Assembly (NCBI RefSeq): GCF_001482365.1
Contig: NZ_CP013254.1
Span: forward strand, 2,356,001-2,420,000
DNA: 64,000 nt
Direction of reading: 5' to 3'
Source of the DNA: Kocuria flava
GTDB lineage: Bacteria; Actinomycetota; Actinomycetes; Actinomycetales; Micrococcaceae
Below the pieces are notes generated by a model. It was not told where the DNA came from. It saw only the letters and a program-made list of their open reading frames with translations, and did not search any database. Both the position numbers and the translations under genes were made by a program. Numbering within the stretch: position 1 is the first letter of the stretch; each line of letters opens with the position of its first letter. Of this stretch, positions 25,856 to 34,092 are shown in pieces.

Positions 25856-28075
25856 TCAGGACAGGCGCACGCGGGTGCCGGCGCCGGGGGTCCAGGTGAT
25901 CGTGCCGCCCTCGAAGGCCTGGACGGTGCCGCCGGCGGCGCGCTGCTCGCCGGACACGGGCCGGCCCAGGACGCCGTGCTCGCCGCCGAGCCGGGCGTGG
26001 CGGGCGGCGATCGCCCCCTGCACGGGATGGGCCCCGGTGGCCGCGGACCACAGGATCCTGCCGTGCTCGAAGCGCTGGGCGACCCCGCCGGCGCCGTCGG
26101 GCCGCTCGCCGGTGCGGGGGTAGCCGAGCGCGCCGTGCTCGTCGCCGAGCTCCGCGTAGCGGGCGGCGACCGCCCCGCGCAGGACCTGGGCGCCGGTCGC
26201 GGGCGACCAGAGGAGCTTGCCGCGCTGGAAGACCTGGTAGGCCCCGCCGAGGCCGTTGGGGCGCTCGGCGCCCACGGGATAGCCCAGGACCCCGGCCTGG
26301 TGGCCGGTGCGGGCCCAGGCGGCCCCGATCGCCCCGCGCAGGATCCGGGCGCCGGTCGGGGGCGACCACACGATCCGCCCGTGCTGGAAGGACTGGACGA
26401 CCCCGCCGGTCCCGTCGGCACGCTCCTCGGTGGTCGGGAAGCCGAGGGCGGCAGGGTCGCCGGCCGCGCCCCTGTGGGCGGCGCGGACGGCGCCGCGGGT
26501 CGTGCGCGCCCCCGTGGCCGGGGACCAGTGGACGGTGCCGCGCTCGAACTCCTGGCGTGCGCCGCCGGGCACGGGGACCTCCTCGCCCAGCGGCTGGCCC
26601 AGGGCGGGGCGCGCCGAGAGCCAGTAGCGCCCGATCGCGCCGGCCACGGGGAAGTCGGGCTCCGCGGCCGGGGCCAGCCCGAGGGCGGCGGAGGCGTCGG
26701 CGACCGGCACGGCCCCGGCGGCGGTGGCCCTCAGCCGGGCCTCGAGCTGGGCCGGGGTCGCGGCCGGGTCCTGCTGCTCGAGCAGCGCCACGAGGCCCGC
26801 CACGTGCGGGGCGGCCTGGGAGGTGCCGGAGAGCTCGCCGTAGGAATCGCCGGCCGGGCCGGTCCGGCCGGCGTCGAGCGTGGAGCGGATCGCCGTGCCG
26901 GGGGCCCAGACGTCCACCGTGGGCCCGTGGTTGCTGAACCAGGCCGGCTCGTGCCGCTGGTCGACCGCGCCCACGGCGATCACGCCCCGGCAGTTCGCCG
27001 GCATGGAGGCGGAGGCGTCCAGGCCGTCGTTGCCCGCGGCGACCACCACGGGCACGCCGCGGCCCACGGCCGCGTCCACGGCCGACTGCAGCACCGGGTC
27101 ACAGGTGCTCAGCGCCCCCAGGGAGATGCTGATGACGTCGGCCGCCCGCGGCGGGGCCGGGGCGCCGGTCACAGGCTCCCCGGCCAGCCAGCGGATGGCG
27201 TCGGCGACGTCGGAGGTGTAGCCGAGGTCGCAGGCCCCGATCGCCCGGGCGACCAGCAGCCGCGCGTCGGGGGCGACCCCCGCGACGCCCCGGCCGTTGC
27301 CGGTCACGGCCGCCGCGACCCCGGCCACGTGGGTGCCGTGCCAGCTCGAGCGCGCGGCCGCGTTGCCGGCCCCGGTGGCCGGGTCGACCCAGCACTGACC
27401 GGCGGCGGCGTGGCTGCCCGGGTCCGCCCAGCGGCCGTCGCGGGGGTCGCCGTCGTTGGCCAGCGACAGCGAGGAGACGAAGTCGTAGCCGCCGATCGCC
27501 TTCGGGCTCACGTCGCTGTGGGCGGCCAGCCCCGAGTCCACCACGCCGATGACCGTCCCGGCGCCGGTCGAGGCGTCCCAGGCCTGCGGCAGCCCCAGGG
27601 CCCCGGCGGCCCACTGGGCGCCCGGGTCGAGGTCGTCGGGCCGCCACTGGCCGGCGAGCAGCCGGTCCGGGGCGGCGCTCTCGACCGCCGGTGAGCCGGT
27701 GAGCTCGGCGGCCAGCTCCGCGAGCTCGCCGACCGGCGCCGCCTCCGGCAGCTCGAGGACCTGCCCCCGCGCCGCGTCCCCGGCCACGACCGCGGCCGAG
27801 GCGGCCCCGGCGAGCCCCGTCGCGGCCGCGGCCTCGCCCAGCGCCCGGCGCCGCTCGGCGGCGGAGGCCTCCGGGGCGAACCGCACCACCAGGCGGTCGG
27901 TGACCTGCGGCGCGGCGCTCGCCGGCCGCGGCGCCGCCGACCCGGCGGTCGGCGTGGACCCGGCGGAGGACGTGGACCCGGCGGGCGCGGCGGGGTCCGT
28001 GGCGGCGGCCGGGGCCGCGGGGGCGAGCAGCAGGGACAGGCAGGTCAGCAGCGGGAGCAGGCGGTGGGTGCGCAC
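25856..28075 (-). CDS. Secreted subtilisin-like S8 protease with five LGFP repeats
   Basis: 739 residues, same architecture as the downstream subtilase. Signal peptide ending AAA near residue 25, Ala/Ser/Thr-rich linker, prodomain about 58-140, and a catalytic triad Asp180 (GVVDSGLAAHSD), His246 (SWHGTHVAGVA) and Ser419 (SGTSQAAPHVAG). Note SGTSQ in place of the common GTSMA. Five C-terminal repeats carry LGQP, LGFP, LGYP, LGYP and LGRP. GTG start 28075. The two genes share domain order and strand but clearly differ in sequence, so the duplication is not recent. Confidence 0.92.
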   Translation of the reverse strand: MRTHRLLPLLTCLSLLLAPAAPAAATDPAAPAGSTSSAGSTPTAGSAAPRPASAAPQVTDRLVVRFAPEASAAERRRALGEAAAATGLAGAASAAVVAGDAARGQVLELPEAAPVGELAELAAELTGSPAVESAAPDRLLAGQWRPDDLDPGAQWAAGALGLPQAWDASTGAGTVIGVVDSGLAAHSDVSPKAIGGYDFVSSLSLANDGDPRDGRWADPGSHAAAGQCWVDPATGAGNAAARSSWHGTHVAGVAAAVTGNGRGVAGVAPDARLLVARAIGACDLGYTSDVADAIRWLAGEPVTGAPAPPRAADVISISLGALSTCDPVLQSAVDAAVGRGVPVVVAAGNDGLDASASMPANCRGVIAVGAVDQRHEPAWFSNHGPTVDVWAPGTAIRSTLDAGRTGPAGDSYGELSGTSQAAPHVAGLVALLEQQDPAATPAQLEARLRATAAGAVPVADASAALGLAPAAEPDFPVAGAIGRYWLSARPALGQPLGEEVPVPGGARQEFERGTVHWSPATGARTTRGAVRAAHRGAAGDPAALGFPTTEERADGTGGVVQSFQHGRIVWSPPTGARILRGAIGAAWARTGHQAGVLGYPVGAERPNGLGGAYQVFQRGKLLWSPATGAQVLRGAVAARYAELGDEHGALGYPRTGERPDGAGGVAQRFEHGRILWSAATGAHPVQGAIAARHARLGGEHGVLGRPVSGEQRAAGGTVQAFEGGTITWTPGAGTRVRLS

Positions 28076-28366
28076 GGGCGGTCTTCCTTCGAGTCATGGG
28101 CCTCGCCCCGGGACCGGCGCCGGTGGCAGCGGCGGGCGCACCCCCTGTGCGCCGCCGGACTGCGATCATGCACGATCATCGGCTTCGGGGTGCCATCGGC
28201 GCGGTGCCCGCCGGTCGTGCGGGGTCCCGGCGACGGGCCCACCTGCGGCGACGTCCGCGGGCCCGGGGCCGGGCCGGGCGGCCGCGTCCCGCCGTCGTCC
28301 CGGGGGCGGGGGACACCGGCCCGGTCGCGGGCACGGGCGTCCGCTCCGCGGCGCGGGTGGTGCGGG

Positions 28367-28687
28367 TCAGCCCGCCCGCCTCGCGCGGTCCACGGGCGGT
28401 CCGGACCGGCGCAGGCGCACGAGGGTCGGGACCGCCGGCACCGCGAGCCCGGTCAGCAGCGTCAGCCCGAACAGGCCCAGGGCCCAGACGGTGAGCAGCA
28501 GCGGGGCGGCGGCGGGCAGGCTGAGGACCGCCAGGACGACGGCGGCCGTCCGCCGGGCCTCGGTCACGGCCTCGCGGCGCAGCACGGGCAGGACCACGAC
28601 CAGCTGGACGACGATCAGCGCCGGGTAGCCCAGCAGCGGCAGGGCGAGGATCAGGGCTTCGAGGGCGAGGACGCTGGCGTCGGCCAC
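28367..28687 (-). CDS. Small multi-pass membrane protein, unknown
   Basis: 106 residues from GTG 28687, which has CGGAGGACCC upstream. About three hydrophobic segments (near 6-30, 45-65 and 66-88) separated by short basic loops, for example LRREAVTEARRT. No recognisable family. It stands alone between the subtilase and the HTH gene. Confidence 0.6.
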   Translation of the reverse strand: MADASVLALEALILALPLLGYPALIVVQLVVVLPVLRREAVTEARRTAAVVLAVLSLPAAAPLLLTVWALGLFGLTLLTGLAVPAVPTLVRLRRSGPPVDRARRAG

Positions 28688-28842
28688 GGGTCCTCCGTTC
28701 GGTGCGGCGGGGGCGCCGGCGGGCGCCGCGAACAGGTGTTCTTCTCCGTGAACCTACCCGTGGGTCCCCGCTCCGGGGGCGCAGTGGCGAGCGCGTCCGG
28801 CGGACGGCCGTGCGCGCTGCGGCGCCGTGCCGGGCCGGGGGC

Positions 28843-29118
28843 TCAGCCCGTCCAGGCGGGCCACAGGCTGCGCTCGAGCCGGACCTCGAGGCGCGCGACC
28901 GTGTAGCCGTCGGGCCAGACGTGGCCGTCGAGGATGCGCGAGAGGGTGGTGTGGTCGACCCCGGTCGCCGCGGCGGCCTCGCGCAGCGTGGCGCCGGCCA
29001 GGGCCCGCCGGAGGTTGAGCACGAACAGCCGTGCCCGCTCGGAGACGGGGTCACGGCAGATCTCCTGCGGCCACGAGGAGGTCGCCGCCCGCGGTTCCGG
29101 TCTCGCCCTGCTGGTCAT
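28843..29118 (-). CDS. Small helix-turn-helix (XRE-like) protein
   Basis: 91 residues. LREAAAATGVDHTTLSRILDGHVWPDGYTVARLE has the Xre/Cro-type pattern: helix 2 around EAAAATGV, a turn, recognition helix HTTLSRIL. The rest is a basic N-terminus and a short acidic/aromatic tail. It may regulate transcription, but the domain is short and no target is visible. ATG 29118; GTG codons further in are possible. Confidence 0.65.
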   Translation of the reverse strand: MTSRARPEPRAATSSWPQEICRDPVSERARLFVLNLRRALAGATLREAAAATGVDHTTLSRILDGHVWPDGYTVARLEVRLERSLWPAWTG

Positions 29119-29210
29119 GGCGGGCAGTGTAGGGATGCAGGCTGAGCATGTGCTTGGTCCCGGTCCCCGTGCGGGACCGGCAGGCGCCCCGGCCCGCTCC
29201 GGGGCGGCGC

Positions 29211-29561
29211 TCAGGCGGTGGCCTGCTCGTCCCCGGCCGCCCACCGTGCCGCGGCAGCGGCGTTGAGCTCCTGGACCTGGCGCTCGACCAGGCGCACGGG
29301 GCGGGCCCCGCGGGAGACGAGGCGGTAGCCGGCGATCCCGGACAGCGTGCGGGTCGGGCCCTCGGCCATGACGGCCTCCACGGTCAGCGGCAGCACCTGG
29401 GTGCCCGGCCGGGCCGCGGCGCCCAGGGCGTCGCGCAGCTCGCGGGCGGCGGCCGCCGTGGGCACGACGGTGGTGGAGACCACGCCCGCGCGCGGGCGCC
29501 CGTCGGGGGCCGGGAGCATGGGGACGACGACGAACGCCGGTGCGGCCTGCGGTGATGTCAC
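29211..29561 (-). CDS. Uncharacterised small protein
   Basis: 116 residues if GTG 29561 is the start; there is no clear ribosome site. VVSTTVVPTAAAARELRDAL and GIAGYRLVSRGARPVRLVERQ suggest an alpha/beta cytosolic protein. Codon bias (third-position GC) supports coding. No family recognised. Confidence 0.5.
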   Translation of the reverse strand: MTSPQAAPAFVVVPMLPAPDGRPRAGVVSTTVVPTAAAARELRDALGAAARPGTQVLPLTVEAVMAEGPTRTLSGIAGYRLVSRGARPVRLVERQVQELNAAAAARWAAGDEQATA

Positions 29562-29653
29562 GGGCGCACACGATAGACGCTCGGGCGGCGGGCCGGAAGT
29601 CCCCGTCCGTTCAACGCATTCCCGTGCGCGGGCGGGCCGCGGCCCGGTCGTGC

Positions 29654-29932
29654 TCAGCCGGCCTCGGGGGTCTCCACGGCGATCACCTCGCCCGGGGCCG
29701 CGGGCGGGCCGCCGGTGAGCCCGCCGAGGACCTGCGTGGTCGCGGCCACGGCGGTGCGCGCCGTCGCGGAGGCGGTGGAGGGGGAGACGGTCACGACCCC
29801 GGCGAGCAGCACGAGCACGCCCAGGGCGGTGTAGGACCGGCGGCGGTGCCCGGCGACGATCAGCAGCCCGGCGGCGGCGAGGATGCTCCCGGCCACGGCC
29901 AGCAGCACGGGAGCCAGCTGCTCGGGGGTCAC
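29654..29932 (-). CDS. Small membrane protein, unknown
   Basis: 92 residues from GTG 29932. Two hydrophobic segments (about 5-28 and 36-52) with HRRRSY between them, then an Ala/Thr/Gly-rich tail. It may be membrane-inserted with both ends on one side. A CATAAT box on the minus strand at about 30042-30048 could be its promoter. No family recognised. Confidence 0.5.
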   Translation of the reverse strand: MTPEQLAPVLLAVAGSILAAAGLLIVAGHRRRSYTALGVLVLLAGVVTVSPSTASATARTAVAATTQVLGGLTGGPPAAPGEVIAVETPEAG

Positions 29933-30250
29933 CGGGCACCGCCGGGGCGGGCGGGAGTGCGGGGGAGCGCGGCGTGCACGAGGACCTCCGGGGGGAAGAA
30001 GCGAAGCATGCGGTGCGGCGGCGGGGGGAGCCGCCTGCACTCATTATGGCCGGGCGGCGGGGCGCCGGCGGTGCGGCGCGCGCCGTGCCGCACCGGGAGC
30101 GCGCCGCGCAGCCGTGCCACCGGGGCGCCGCGGTGTCCTGGCGGGCGGGGGAGGAGCCCGCAGTGCGGCCCGGGGGCCGGCCGGGGCGGGCACCGCCGGC
30201 GCGGGCGCCCCGGGCAGGAGCCCCGGCGGGTGCGGTGCCCGGGGTCCCGG
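29933..30250. other. Intergenic stretch, 318 bp
   Basis: No credible gene. The only AT-rich patch (30040-30048, TCATTATGG on the plus strand) may be the -10 box of the membrane-protein gene to the left. The remainder is low-complexity GC. Confidence 0.4.
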
Positions 30251-30655
30251 TCAGGCCCGGAGCCCGGGCACCGACCACGCCCCGGGGCGGGCCGGGTGGT
30301 CGGTGTGCTCGAGCAGCTCGAGGTCGCGCGCCGGCAGCAGCGCGCCCGGGGCGTGGCCGTCGGCCTCGCAGCGCACGAGGACGACCAGCCCGAGCGCGGC
30401 GGGCTCGTAGACGGCGGCCAGCACCGTCTCCCCGGCCCGCAGGGCCAGTCCGGGCCGGTCGCAGCGCAGCCGGTAGCGGGCCAGCGGGGTCGACGGGACG
30501 GCCGGCTGCGCGCGCGGGGCATGGTCCGCGTCGCGGCCCGGCGGGCGGCCGGACTCCGTGGTCGCAGAACGGGGCGCGGCGGGGCGGGGAGCGGGCGGAG
30601 GGGCGGGGGAGACGGGGGCGTCCACGGTGTGGGGCGCGTCACAGTGCCGGGGCAT
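30251..30655 (-). CDS. Uncharacterised Pro/Ala-rich protein
   Basis: 134 residues from ATG 30655. The first 55 residues are Pro/Ala/Arg-rich and low complexity. The second half (YRLRCDRPGLALRAGETVLA, ALGLVVLVRCEADGHAPG, LLPARDLELLEH) looks like a compact beta-rich domain. No family recognised; a shorter start inside the low-complexity part is possible. Confidence 0.45.
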   Translation of the reverse strand: MPRHCDAPHTVDAPVSPAPPPAPRPAAPRSATTESGRPPGRDADHAPRAQPAVPSTPLARYRLRCDRPGLALRAGETVLAAVYEPAALGLVVLVRCEADGHAPGALLPARDLELLEHTDHPARPGAWSVPGLRA

Positions 30656-30715
30656 GGCCCGAGCCTGACAGCCGTTCCTGGACGCCGCCCGGATCCGGGC
30701 TGGGCGTTCGGCTCC

Positions 30716-31129
30716 TCAGCGGGAGGTCGAGGTGATCTCCCCGCCGAGGTCCTCCCGGATCTCCTCGAGGCGGGCCCGGTCCTGGGAGGCGGCGACCCAG
30801 TTGCCCTGGACCAGGTAGTGGATGCCGTCGATCCCCTCCAGCCCCTCGATCATCTGCTGCTCCATCCGCTCGCTGTCGGCCACCCCGAGCAGCAGGTCCT
30901 GGTCGCAGGCCAGCACGGTGCTGTCCGTGCCGCCGCCGGTGTCGCGCACGACCTGCTCGCCGGGACAGCGCGCCCCGGCCTCGACGACGGCCCGGCGCAG
31001 CGCCCCGGCGTCGTCGAAGCGCACGCCCCCGGCGGGGATCATGCTCTCGACCGCCAGGGTGGACGGACCGCAGCCGGTCAGGGCCAGGGCGGCGAGGCTC
31101 AGCAGGGCGGTGGTGGTCGTGCGGCGCAT
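30716..31129 (-). CDS. Small lipoprotein, unknown
   Basis: 137 residues. Signal peptide MRRTTTTALLSLAALA ending in lipobox LTGC (Cys20), so anchored to the outer face of the membrane. The mature part has two more cysteines (GARCPGEQV and VLACDQDLLL) that could form a disulfide. Nothing else is recognisable. Faces away from the next plus-strand gene. Confidence 0.65.
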   Translation of the reverse strand: MRRTTTTALLSLAALALTGCGPSTLAVESMIPAGGVRFDDAGALRRAVVEAGARCPGEQVVRDTGGGTDSTVLACDQDLLLGVADSERMEQQMIEGLEGIDGIHYLVQGNWVAASQDRARLEEIREDLGGEITSTSR

Positions 31130-31230
31130 GGGCGCTCCTGTCGTTCGGGGAGGAGGGGGTGCACGGCCCGGGGGCGGTCCCCGTCCCCGGGCGCCGCACG
31201 GACCCGGGCAGGGGGGCGGGACGCCCCGGG

Positions 31231-31419
31231 TCAGGCGCCGCCGGGACCGCAGTCCGGCTCCCGGCCGGGCGGGTCCTGGCGGCGGGTGCGCCGGGTGCGC
31301 ACCCAGACGGTCAGGACCGCCCCGACCACGGCGAGGGCGACGAGCACGAGCAGGGCCACGGCGGCCGGGGAACCCGGCTCCACGGGCTGCGCGGCGGTCA
31401 GGACGGCGGTGGGGCTCAT
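31231..31419 (-). CDS. Small single-pass membrane protein, unknown
   Basis: 62 residues from ATG 31419. One hydrophobic segment (about 19-41, AAVALLVLVALAVVGAVLTVW) followed by a basic patch RTRRTRRQ, so N-out/C-in topology is likely. Same strand as the lipoprotein gene about 100 bp downstream, possibly cotranscribed. No family recognised. Confidence 0.5.
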   Translation of the reverse strand: MSPTAVLTAAQPVEPGSPAAVALLVLVALAVVGAVLTVWVRTRRTRRQDPPGREPDCGPGGA

Positions 31420-31540
31420 GCACGGCAACCTAGCAGCGGGCGCCACCCCGGCACGAGTCCCGGGCGGCCCCGGGAGCGCGTCCCCGGGCGCGGACGACGG
31501 CGTCCCGGCACGCCTGCGCCGGGACGGGCGCGCGGGCGCA

Positions 31541-31546
31541 TAGGAT
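31541..31546 (+). promoter_or_regulatory. -10 box for 31555 gene
   Basis: TAGGAT ends 8 nt before ATG 31555, so transcription should start within 1-3 nt of the start codon, giving a leaderless or nearly leaderless mRNA. Confidence 0.45.
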
Positions 31547-31554
31547 CCGTGCCG

Positions 31555-31980
31555 ATGAGCTCCGCGACCCCCCGTTCCCGCACCGCCGACGCCGAGACCG
31601 CCCTGCACGCCGCCGAGCAGGCCCTGCGCCGGGCCCGGCGCACCTACGCGCGCCGGCTGCTGGGCCTGGTCGCCGACGCCCTGGCCGAGCGCCACCCCGA
31701 GGCCGTGCGCCTGGACGTGCGCACGGTCGTGGACGGGCGCGAGCACCTCGCCGACGCGCTGCACGACGCCCGCGGCGAGTACGTGTGGGGCGACCCCGGC
31801 CGCGTCGTCGTCGTGCGCGAGACCGCCGACGACGCCCTCGGGGGCCCCGTGACCGTCGCCGTCCACGACGCCCGCGACCTGGTGCTGCGGGCGCTCGAGG
31901 TCCACGACGGGCCGCTGGAGGAGCTGCTGCGCCACGACCCCGCCGACGGGACCCACTGGATGCCGTTGCGCCGCGGCTGA
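31555..31980 (+). CDS. Uncharacterised cytosolic protein
   Basis: 141 residues. A basic N-terminal helix (EQALRRARRTYARRLLGLVADAL) precedes an alpha/beta part with VRTVVDGREHLADALHDARGEYVWGD, and the chain ends THWMPLRRG. No signal peptide and no family recognised. Supported by third-position GC bias and the TAGGAT box immediately upstream. Confidence 0.6.
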   Translation: MSSATPRSRTADAETALHAAEQALRRARRTYARRLLGLVADALAERHPEAVRLDVRTVVDGREHLADALHDARGEYVWGDPGRVVVVRETADDALGGPVTVAVHDARDLVLRALEVHDGPLEELLRHDPADGTHWMPLRRG

Positions 31981-32083
31981 GCCCGCCCCCGGCGGCCCGG
32001 GCCGGGCACGGGGCCCGGTGCGGGCCGCGATGTGGGCCGAAGGGCTCACGCGCCCGGCCCCCGCGACGGGACCATACTGGCCC

Positions 32084-32377
32084 ATGGACACCGCCGCCCA
32101 CCTCGGCACCGCGCTCGCCGGCGGGGCGCCCGCCCACGCCGCCGCGCTCCTGCACCTGCTCCTCCCGGCGCTGCTGACCGTGCTGGGGCTCCTGGCGGCG
32201 GCGACCGCCGGCCTGGTGCTGCGGGCGCTGCTGCGCCGGGCCCGGCCCGGCGCGGCGCCGGGCGCACCGGTGCTCGAGCTGGGGCTGGTGGTCGCCGCGG
32301 CCGAGGACGAGCTCGACGCCGACCCCTGGCCGCTGTACTGCCCGCCGCCCGTACGCCCCCGGCACCGGCCCGCGTAG
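32084..32377 (+). CDS. Small membrane protein, unknown
   Basis: 97 residues from ATG 32084. One long hydrophobic stretch (about 20-50, with LLPALLTVLGLLAAATAGLV) followed by RALLRRARPG and an acidic segment EDELDADPWPLYCPP. Likely a single-pass anchor with a cytosolic tail. Immediately upstream of the thymidine kinase promoter. No family recognised. Confidence 0.5.
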   Translation: MDTAAHLGTALAGGAPAHAAALLHLLLPALLTVLGLLAAATAGLVLRALLRRARPGAAPGAPVLELGLVVAAAEDELDADPWPLYCPPPVRPRHRPA

Positions 32378-32380
32378 GAT
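32375..32380 (+). promoter_or_regulatory. -10 box for thymidine kinase
   Basis: TAGGAT overlapping the stop of the membrane-protein gene. The start would be near 32387, giving a leader of about 55 nt that ends in a very strong Shine-Dalgarno (32426-32436). Confidence 0.45.
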
Positions 32381-32442
32381 GCTCCGGGCGGATCCCACCG
32401 GTCGGTGGCCCGCCCCCGCCGCCCCGGAGGAAGGAGCCCCTC

Positions 32443-32484
32443 ATGACCGCGTCCGCTGCAGGCCGCCCCCACCCGGTGCGCTGA
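32443..32484 (+). CDS. Possible 13-residue leader peptide before tdk
   Basis: MTASAAGRPHPVR, preceded by GGAGGAAGGAG at ideal spacing. Its stop overlaps the thymidine kinase start (TGATG). The strong ribosome site sits in front of this mini-ORF and not the kinase, so tdk translation probably depends on termination and reinitiation here. Too short to show a codon pattern. Confidence 0.4.
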   Translation: MTASAAGRPHPVR

Positions 32485-33104
32485 TGGCCAAGCTCTACTT
32501 CCGCCACGGGGCGATGAACTCGGGCAAGTCCACGGTCCTCATCCAGGCCGCCCACAACTACGAGGAGCGCGACCAGCGGGTGCTCGTGGCCAAGCCCGCC
32601 GTCGACGCGAAGGGCGCGGGAACCGTCGTCTCCCGGCTCGGGGAGTCCCGGCCGGTGGACCTGCTGCTGGCCCCGCAGGACCCGGTCCGCGCCCGGTTCC
32701 GGGACGCGGCCCGGGCCCGGGGCCCGGTGCACTGCCTGCTCGTGGACGAGGCCCAGTTCCTGGCCCCGGCCCAGGTCGACGACCTGCTGCGCATCGCGGT
32801 GCTCGACGACGTCCCCGTGCTCGCCTACGGGCTGCGCACCGACTTCCGGACCCGGCCGTTCCCGGGCGCGGCCCGGCTGCTGGCCGTGGCGCACACGGTG
32901 GAGGAGCTGCGCACGATCTGCCGGTGCGGGTCCAAGGCGATGTTCAACGCGCGCACGGCCGGGGGCGAGTTCGTCTTCGAGGGCGAGCAGGTGGCCATCG
33001 ACGGGGTCGACGCCGGCTACGAGTCGCTGTGCGCCCGCTGCTACCTCGAGCGCTCCGGCGGGCGGCTGGGCGAGGACGCGGTGCCCGCGTCCCCGGCCGG
33101 CTGA
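32484..33104 (+). CDS. tdk: Thymidine kinase, type II
   Basis: 206 residues, normal for the family. P-loop GAMNSGKST at 9-17, Walker-B-like LLVDEAQFL, and a zinc site formed by RCGSKAMFNAR and LCARCYLE (CxC and CxxC pairs). It phosphorylates thymidine to dTMP in pyrimidine salvage. ATG 32484 gives the canonical MAKLYFRHG N-terminus and overlaps the stop of the leader ORF. The 3' end overlaps the convergent surface-protein gene by 64 bp. Confidence 0.93.
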   Translation: MAKLYFRHGAMNSGKSTVLIQAAHNYEERDQRVLVAKPAVDAKGAGTVVSRLGESRPVDLLLAPQDPVRARFRDAARARGPVHCLLVDEAQFLAPAQVDDLLRIAVLDDVPVLAYGLRTDFRTRPFPGAARLLAVAHTVEELRTICRCGSKAMFNARTAGGEFVFEGEQVAIDGVDAGYESLCARCYLERSGGRLGEDAVPASPAG

Positions 33105-33793
33105 GCCCGCCGGGCCCCGCGCAGCGCGGCCAGTGCCGACCAGGCCGCGCCCGCGGCCAGCAGCGCCGAGGCCAGATGCGCCGTCCACGGGGTGCGCGCG
33201 GCGGTCTCCGCCCCGGCCCACGGGTCGCCGGGGACGTAGAGGACCGTGCCGGGCGGCACGGGCGCACGCCCGGGGATGAAGACGGGCTCGCCGGCGGCCG
33301 GCGCCGCGAGGACGGGCGCGGAGTGCTGCGGGGACGTCCGCCCGGCCGCGGGGGCGGGTTCCTGCCCGGTGGGCGGGGCGGGGGTCGCCGTGGCCCGGGC
33401 GGTCGCGGCGTCCTCCGGGTTCTCCCGCCGCTGCTCCGGCGCGCCGGCGACCGCGGGCGGTGGGCTCGCGTCCCGGTCCCCGGTGCCGGCCGCGGGCTGC
33501 GGGTCGGCGGCGACGCGGTCCCGGGGCTCGGCGGGGGCCTGCGGGTGCTCGGGGGCGGCGGTGGACCCGTCCCCGGGGACCGGCTCGTCCTCCGGCAGCG
33601 GCTCCGGGACGGGCGCGGGGTCCTCGTCCGTCTCCGGGGAGGGGGCGGGCTCCGGGGCGGGGGCCTCGCCCGTCGGGGCAGTCGCGGGGCCGGCGGTCTC
33701 GGCGGCCGGGGCGGGGGACGGGGCGAGCAGGAGCAGGCCGGCCAGCGCCAGGGCGGCGGCGGGAGGCGGGGCGGTCAGCGGGCGAGCGGGCAT
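33041..33793 (-). CDS. Secreted/surface Pro-Ala-Glu-rich protein with C-terminal membrane anchor
   Basis: 250 residues. Signal-peptide-like N-terminus (ALALAGLLLLAPSPAPAAE), a long low-complexity acidic Pro/Ala/Glu linker (about 32-160), then FIPGRAPVPPGTVLYVPGD, a hydrophobic segment (HLASALLAAGAAWSALAAL) and a basic tail. The layout is that of a wall-spanning stalk with a membrane anchor; there is no LPXTG motif. Start ATG 33793 has a weak ribosome site. The C-terminus overlaps tdk on the other strand. No function can be assigned. Confidence 0.55.
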   Translation of the reverse strand: MPARPLTAPPPAAALALAGLLLLAPSPAPAAETAGPATAPTGEAPAPEPAPSPETDEDPAPVPEPLPEDEPVPGDGSTAAPEHPQAPAEPRDRVAADPQPAAGTGDRDASPPPAVAGAPEQRRENPEDAATARATATPAPPTGQEPAPAAGRTSPQHSAPVLAAPAAGEPVFIPGRAPVPPGTVLYVPGDPWAGAETAARTPWTAHLASALLAAGAAWSALAALRGARRAQPAGDAGTASSPSRPPERSR

Positions 33794-34026
33794 GGCGGAC
33801 TTTCTGCGCGACGCGGGGGGAGAGTCGGAGAAGACGGGGGCGGCCGCACCGGCGGCCACCGACGATCCTACGCAGGGCCGCGCCCGTCCGGGCGCGGCCG
33901 GGACGCCGACCTGCCCGGATGACCTCGTGTGACCTGACCGGCCGGGGCCCGTCCCGAGGACGCCTCTCCGGGCCCGGGTGCGGGGCGCGGGCCACGGCCG
34001 GTCCCGGGATGGGCGAGGATGGACGG

Positions 34027-34069
34027 CGGGCCGGTGCCCGGCCCGCCGGCCGGACCGGGCACCGGCCCG
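34027..34069 (+). promoter_or_regulatory. 15-bp perfect hairpin in the leader of the MFS gene
   Basis: CGGGCCGGTGCCCGG pairs fully with CCGGGCACCGGCCCG across 13 nt, ending 10 nt before the GGAAGG ribosome site. The neighbouring upstream gene runs the other way, so this is not an obvious terminator for it. Confidence 0.5.
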
Positions 34070-34092
34070 CCCGCCTCCCGGAAGGTCCCCGC

